NCBI GenBank assembly: GCA_963704295.1
Contig: OY969884.1
Coordinates: forward strand, 1,488,001 to 1,552,000
Direction of reading: 5' to 3'
DNA from: JACCVL01 sp963704295
GTDB lineage: Bacteria > Actinomycetota > Actinomycetes > Propionibacteriales > Nocardioidaceae
Length of the DNA: 64,000 nucleotides
In this document: positions 61,105 to 64,000 of the stretch, one piece after another
Layout: every line of letters starts with the position of its first letter
Numbering within the stretch: the stretch's first letter is position 1
Notes under the pieces: model-generated
Database searches by the model: none
Told to the model about the DNA's origin: nothing
Seen by the model: the letters and a program-made list of their open reading frames with translations, nothing else
Translations under genes and position numbers: made by a program

Positions 61105-63375
61105 GTGAGGCACAAGAACAGAGCAGGCGACTCTTCGCCCGAGAGCCCCGGCGCAGGCAAGGGCACGGGCAAGGGCACGGGCAGGGGCGCTGCCGCTCCG
61201 GGCGAGCCCGTGACCAAGAAGAAGGCCGCCTCGCGACCGCTGTGGCAGCGGGTGCTCACCAAGCTGGTGCTCGTGGGCGCGGTCCTGCTCACGCTCGGAC
61301 TGGTGGCCTTCTTCATCGCCTATCTGACCATCGACATCCCCGACCCCAACGAGGACTTCCAGGCGGAGACGAGCTTCGTCTACTACTCGGACGGCAAGGC
61401 GGAGCTGGGATCGTTCGCGGTGCAGAACCGGCAGCTCGTCACTCTCGATGACATCCCACAGCACATGCAGGACGCCGTCATCGCGGCCGAGGACCGCACC
61501 TTCTACGACAACGCCGGGATCGACGTGAAGGGCATCGTCCGGGCCGCCTGGAACAACCTGCAGGGCGACTCCACCCAGGGCGCGTCCACCATCACGCAGC
61601 AGTACGTGAAGATCCTCTACCTGTCCCAGGAGCAGTCCTACACACGCAAGGTGCGGGAGGGGATCCTGGCGCTGAAGGTCCAGCGCGAGCTGGCCAAGAA
61701 CGAGATCCTGCAGGGCTACCTGAACACGATCTACTTCGGCCGTGGCGCCTACGGCGTCCAGGCGGCCGCGCAGGTGTACTTCGACAAGGACATCGCGGAC
61801 GTGACCGTTCGGGAGTCCGCCCTGCTCGCCACCGTGCTCAACTCACCGGGCACGCTGGACCCGCGGGAGGGCAAGGCCGCCGAGCGCGCCTCACTGGTGC
61901 GCTACCGGTACGTCCTGGACGGCATGGCGGAGTCCGGCGTCCTGACCGAGGAGAAGGCCGACCGGCTGGCCCGGAAGCTGCCGCGGACCCAGGCGCCCTC
62001 CTCGCAGGACTCCCTCGGTGGGCCGGAGGGCTTCCTGGTCGCGATGGTGGAAGACGAGCTGCGCGAGATCGGCTTCACCGAGTCGGAGATAAACGGCGGC
62101 GGGTTGCAGGTCACCACCACCTTCGACAAGCAGGCGATGACCGCGGCGAAGGATGCCATCCGGGCCCAGGAGCTCGGCAACCTCAAGGCGCTGCACGTCG
62201 CCCTCGCGTCGGTCGAGCCCGGCAGCGGTGCGGTGCGGGCGCTGTACGGCGGACCGGACTACGTGGCCAGCGACTACAACTGGGCGCTCGCCGGAGCCCA
62301 GCCCGGCTCGTCGTTCAAGCCGTTCGCACTGCTGGCCGGGCTGCGGGACGGGTTCAGCCTGAACGACACCTTCAACGGCAACTCGCCGTACCTGATCGAG
62401 GGAACCGGCGAGGACGTCGAGAACCAGGGCGACTCCGGCGGGGGGTCGTTCGGAACGGTGTCCCTGCTCACCGCCACCGTGGAGTCGATCAACACCGCCT
62501 ACGTCGACCTCACCTTGTCGATGGTGGACGGTGGCGAGAAGGTGATCGAGGCGGCCGAGCTGGCCGGCATCCCGAAGTCCGCCACCAAGGAGCTCGCGCC
62601 GGTGCCGGTGGTCCCGCTCGGGTACGCGCCGGTGCCGACCATCGACATGGCCAACGCCTACGCCACGTTCGCCGCACAGGGCCGGCGGGCGGACTGGTAC
62701 GTCGTCGAGGAGGTCCTCGACGCCGACGGCGAGACCGTCTACACGGCCAAGGCGACGGCCGAGCGGGCCTTCTCCGCCGACATCGCGAGCGATGTCTCCT
62801 ATGCCCTGCAGCAGGTCGTCGAGCAGGGCACCGGCACCAACGCCGGAGTCGTCACCTGCCCCGCGGCCGGCAAGACCGGGACGGCCACGGGTGCCGAGGG
62901 TGAGGTGTCGTCCTCATGGTTCGTCGGCTTCACCCCCAACCTGTCCACCGCGGTGATGTACGTCCGCGGGGACGGCAACGACCAGCTCGAGGGGTTCTTG
63001 CCCACGTTCTACGGCGGTGAGTACCCGGCCAGGACCTGGGCGGCCTACACCCAGTCCGCGTTGGAGGGCGAGGAGTGCGTGCCGTTCCCCGAGCCCGCAT
63101 TCGTCAGCGGGACGCCACCCACCTCGGCGCCTCCGAGCACGACCGCGCCGCCGGCGACGACCACCCAGCCGCCGACCACGACCACGACGACGCCGCCGAC
63201 CACTACGACCACCACCACCGAGCCGCCGACCACCACGACGACCGAGCCGCCGACCACCACGACGACCAAGCCGCCGACGACGACGCAGCCGCCGACCACG
63301 CAGCCGCCGACCACGGTGCCGACCGGGCCGACCAGCCCACCGACCGGGGGCCCAGGAGGCGGGGGCGGCGGATGA
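61105..63375 (+). CDS. Class A penicillin-binding protein (bifunctional transglycosylase/transpeptidase)
   Basis: Peptidoglycan synthase of 756 residues, the PonA1 position relative to ino1 and padR in mycobacteria. A cytoplasmic Gly/Lys tail precedes a membrane helix (52-73). The GT51 domain has Glu129 in AAEDRTFYDNAGID, GASTITQQYVK and RKVREGILALKVQRELAKNEILQGYLNTIYFG; the transpeptidase has SxxK in PGSSFKP (Ser402), SxN in VESINTAY (Ser461) and KTG in AGKTGTATG (Lys590). The C-terminus (about 680-745) is a Thr/Pro tract with TTTTTEPP-like repeats, possibly glycosylated or wall-spanning. GTG 61105. Confidence 0.94.
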   Translation: MRHKNRAGDSSPESPGAGKGTGKGTGRGAAAPGEPVTKKKAASRPLWQRVLTKLVLVGAVLLTLGLVAFFIAYLTIDIPDPNEDFQAETSFVYYSDGKAELGSFAVQNRQLVTLDDIPQHMQDAVIAAEDRTFYDNAGIDVKGIVRAAWNNLQGDSTQGASTITQQYVKILYLSQEQSYTRKVREGILALKVQRELAKNEILQGYLNTIYFGRGAYGVQAAAQVYFDKDIADVTVRESALLATVLNSPGTLDPREGKAAERASLVRYRYVLDGMAESGVLTEEKADRLARKLPRTQAPSSQDSLGGPEGFLVAMVEDELREIGFTESEINGGGLQVTTTFDKQAMTAAKDAIRAQELGNLKALHVALASVEPGSGAVRALYGGPDYVASDYNWALAGAQPGSSFKPFALLAGLRDGFSLNDTFNGNSPYLIEGTGEDVENQGDSGGGSFGTVSLLTATVESINTAYVDLTLSMVDGGEKVIEAAELAGIPKSATKELAPVPVVPLGYAPVPTIDMANAYATFAAQGRRADWYVVEEVLDADGETVYTAKATAERAFSADIASDVSYALQQVVEQGTGTNAGVVTCPAAGKTGTATGAEGEVSSSWFVGFTPNLSTAVMYVRGDGNDQLEGFLPTFYGGEYPARTWAAYTQSALEGEECVPFPEPAFVSGTPPTSAPPSTTAPPATTTQPPTTTTTTPPTTTTTTTEPPTTTTTEPPTTTTTKPPTTTQPPTTQPPTTVPTGPTSPPTGGPGGGGGG
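63130..63345 (+). repeat. Thr/Pro low-complexity repeat in the PBP C-terminus
   Basis: A run of about 70 codons dominated by ACC/ACG (Thr) and CCG (Pro), in units such as GAGCCGCCGACCACC. Imperfect tandem copies make length variation likely. Such tails occur in several actinobacterial class A PBPs. Confidence 0.7.
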
Positions 63376-63395
63376 CCGCGCCCGCTTCGCGTCCG

Positions 63396-63401
63396 TAGCC
63401 T
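63396..63401 (+). promoter_or_regulatory. -10 element of a probable leaderless promoter
   Basis: TAGCCT, with a 6-nt gap to GTG 63408; this spacing decides the start of the last, partial gene. Confidence 0.45.
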
Positions 63402-63407
63402 GCCCAT

Positions 63408-64000
63408 GTGGATTCCCCCGGGGAGCGGCGCGGTGCGCAGGCACGGCCGGTGATCGCCCCCACCAGGGATGACCCGCTGGTCGCCGCCGGGAGCGTCGCC
63501 GTGGGGGGGCCGGTGGGCCGACACGCGGCCGCGCACCCGTTCTGGTCGCCGCTGCGGGTGGTGCTGGCGCTGGTCACACTGGCCGGGGTCCTCAACCTGG
63601 CGCACACCGCCCCGTGCCAGTCGGGGGCCTGGTGGGACGGTCAGGCGTATGCCGACCTCTGCTACAGCGACGTCCCGCTGTCCTACGTCTCGGCCGGGCA
63701 CGTCGAAGGGCTGCTCCTCTCCGCGGACACCGCCGGCCGCTACCCGGCCAGCACGGACCCCGCCCCGGTCGCCGCGCTGGCGCTGCTGACCGGATCGGTC
63801 GCGCGGCTGGTGACCGACGACGGTGACCTGCCGGATCGGTCCGGCCTGAGCGTGCGCCGGCTGGCCGCCGAGCCGGAGATCCAGCAGGAGGCCGTGACCT
63901 TCTACGCGCTGTACGCCCTGTTGATGGTGGGAGCAATGCTGACCATCGGCACTCTGCTGGTCGGCGTGTCCGGGCGGCGGCGGTGGGACGCGGCCGCGTT
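63408..64000 (+). CDS. Membrane glycosyltransferase-like protein (GT87/DUF2029 group), 5' part only
   Basis: An open frame that runs off the right edge (197 codons visible). The start is GTG 63408 (VDSPGERRGAQARPVIAPTRDD), 6 nt after TAGCCT. The N-terminus is cytoplasmic; a membrane helix (PLRVVLALVTLAGVLNLAH) leads to an extracytoplasmic loop with CQSGAWWDGQAYADLCYSDVPLSY and EPEIQQEAVTFYAL, then a second helix (LYALLMVGAMLTIGTLLVGV). The same loop pattern is known from Rv0051 of mycobacteria, which follows ponA1 and is linked to GT87 mannosyltransferases. An alternative ATG frame at 63406 stops quickly. Confidence 0.82.
   Translation, partial: MDSPGERRGAQARPVIAPTRDDPLVAAGSVAVGGPVGRHAAAHPFWSPLRVVLALVTLAGVLNLAHTAPCQSGAWWDGQAYADLCYSDVPLSYVSAGHVEGLLLSADTAGRYPASTDPAPVAALALLTGSVARLVTDDGDLPDRSGLSVRRLAAEPEIQQEAVTFYALYALLMVGAMLTIGTLLVGVSGRRRWDAAA

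Overview
The window is a contiguous piece of a very GC-rich actinobacterial chromosome spanning the replication origin. Gene order is the classic actinobacterial origin arrangement: gyrA-gyrB-DUF721-recF-gnd-dnaN-dnaA-rpmH-rnpA-yidD-yidC-jag-rsmG-parA-parB, followed by a trxA-trxB-(anti-sigma)-sigM-pseudokinase-murJ-DUF6049-pcnA block and then ino1-padR-PBP. Presence of gnd between dnaN and recF, a mycothiol-dependent aldehyde dehydrogenase and an F420-type oxidoreductase all point to Actinomycetota. The overall character (free-living, GC-rich, no mobile elements) would fit a Geodermatophilales/Frankiales-like organism, but the exact taxon is inference.

Layout. 1-8.1 kb: cyclophilin (cut by the window edge), a DUF5324-like helical protein, DUF3817 and SURF1 membrane proteins, serine/glycine metabolism (sdaA, glyA), and a mycothiol aldehyde-detoxification pair (metallo-beta-lactamase-fold hydrolase and mscR) split by an acyltransferase-like membrane protein. 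8.1-26 kb is the accessory part: secreted CocE/NonD hydrolase, secreted protein of unknown function, FhuF-like 2Fe-2S protein, TIGR02206 membrane protein, a secreted metzincin-type metalloprotease, a multicopper oxidase with a small membrane partner and a large LuxR-type ATPase regulator plus a 69-residue protein, an LLM-class F420 oxidoreductase, a secreted beta-propeller (VCBS) protein, and a three-gene SipW-type secretion operon (TasA-like protein, dedicated signal peptidase, DNRLRE-domain protein). 26-44 kb: tRNA-Ala, DLW-39, tRNA-Ile, the gyrase/origin genes, oriC on both sides of dnaA, RNase P/insertase genes and the ParABS locus with two near-consensus parS sites. 44-64 kb: a Ddl-like ATP-grasp enzyme, an aminotransferase, GNAT, thioredoxin system, sigM regulon, murJ envelope block, CCA-adding enzyme, MFS transporter, inositol-phosphate synthase with its PadR regulator and a 21-bp perfect palindromic operator, a class A penicillin-binding protein with a Thr/Pro tail, and a partial membrane protein at the right edge.

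How it fits together. Most core genes are transcribed away from oriC. Translational coupling is common (ATGA, GTGA or TGATG overlaps at gyrA/DUF3566, rnpA/yidD, jag/rsmG, rsmG/parA, sigM/pseudokinase, DUF6049/murJ, padR/ino1, small protein/LuxR). At least seven genes have a TANNNT -10 element only 6-8 nt before the start codon, the signature of leaderless transcripts.

Most unusual items: (1) the SipW/TasA-like/DNRLRE secretion operon at 23.5-25.5 kb; (2) a 209-bp MITE-like element between trxB and trxA, bounded by a 29-bp inverted repeat and filled with facing arrays of ~21-22-bp repeats; (3) a 19-bp sequence found exactly in two distant places, once between genes and once inside the MFS gene; (4) a membrane acyltransferase gene with no ATG/GTG/TTG before its conserved N-terminus; (5) a 14-bp direct repeat between the LuxR regulator operon and the F420 oxidoreductase; (6) a MurJ pseudokinase encoded as a separate gene, with the usual neighbours MutT4 and CwlM missing.
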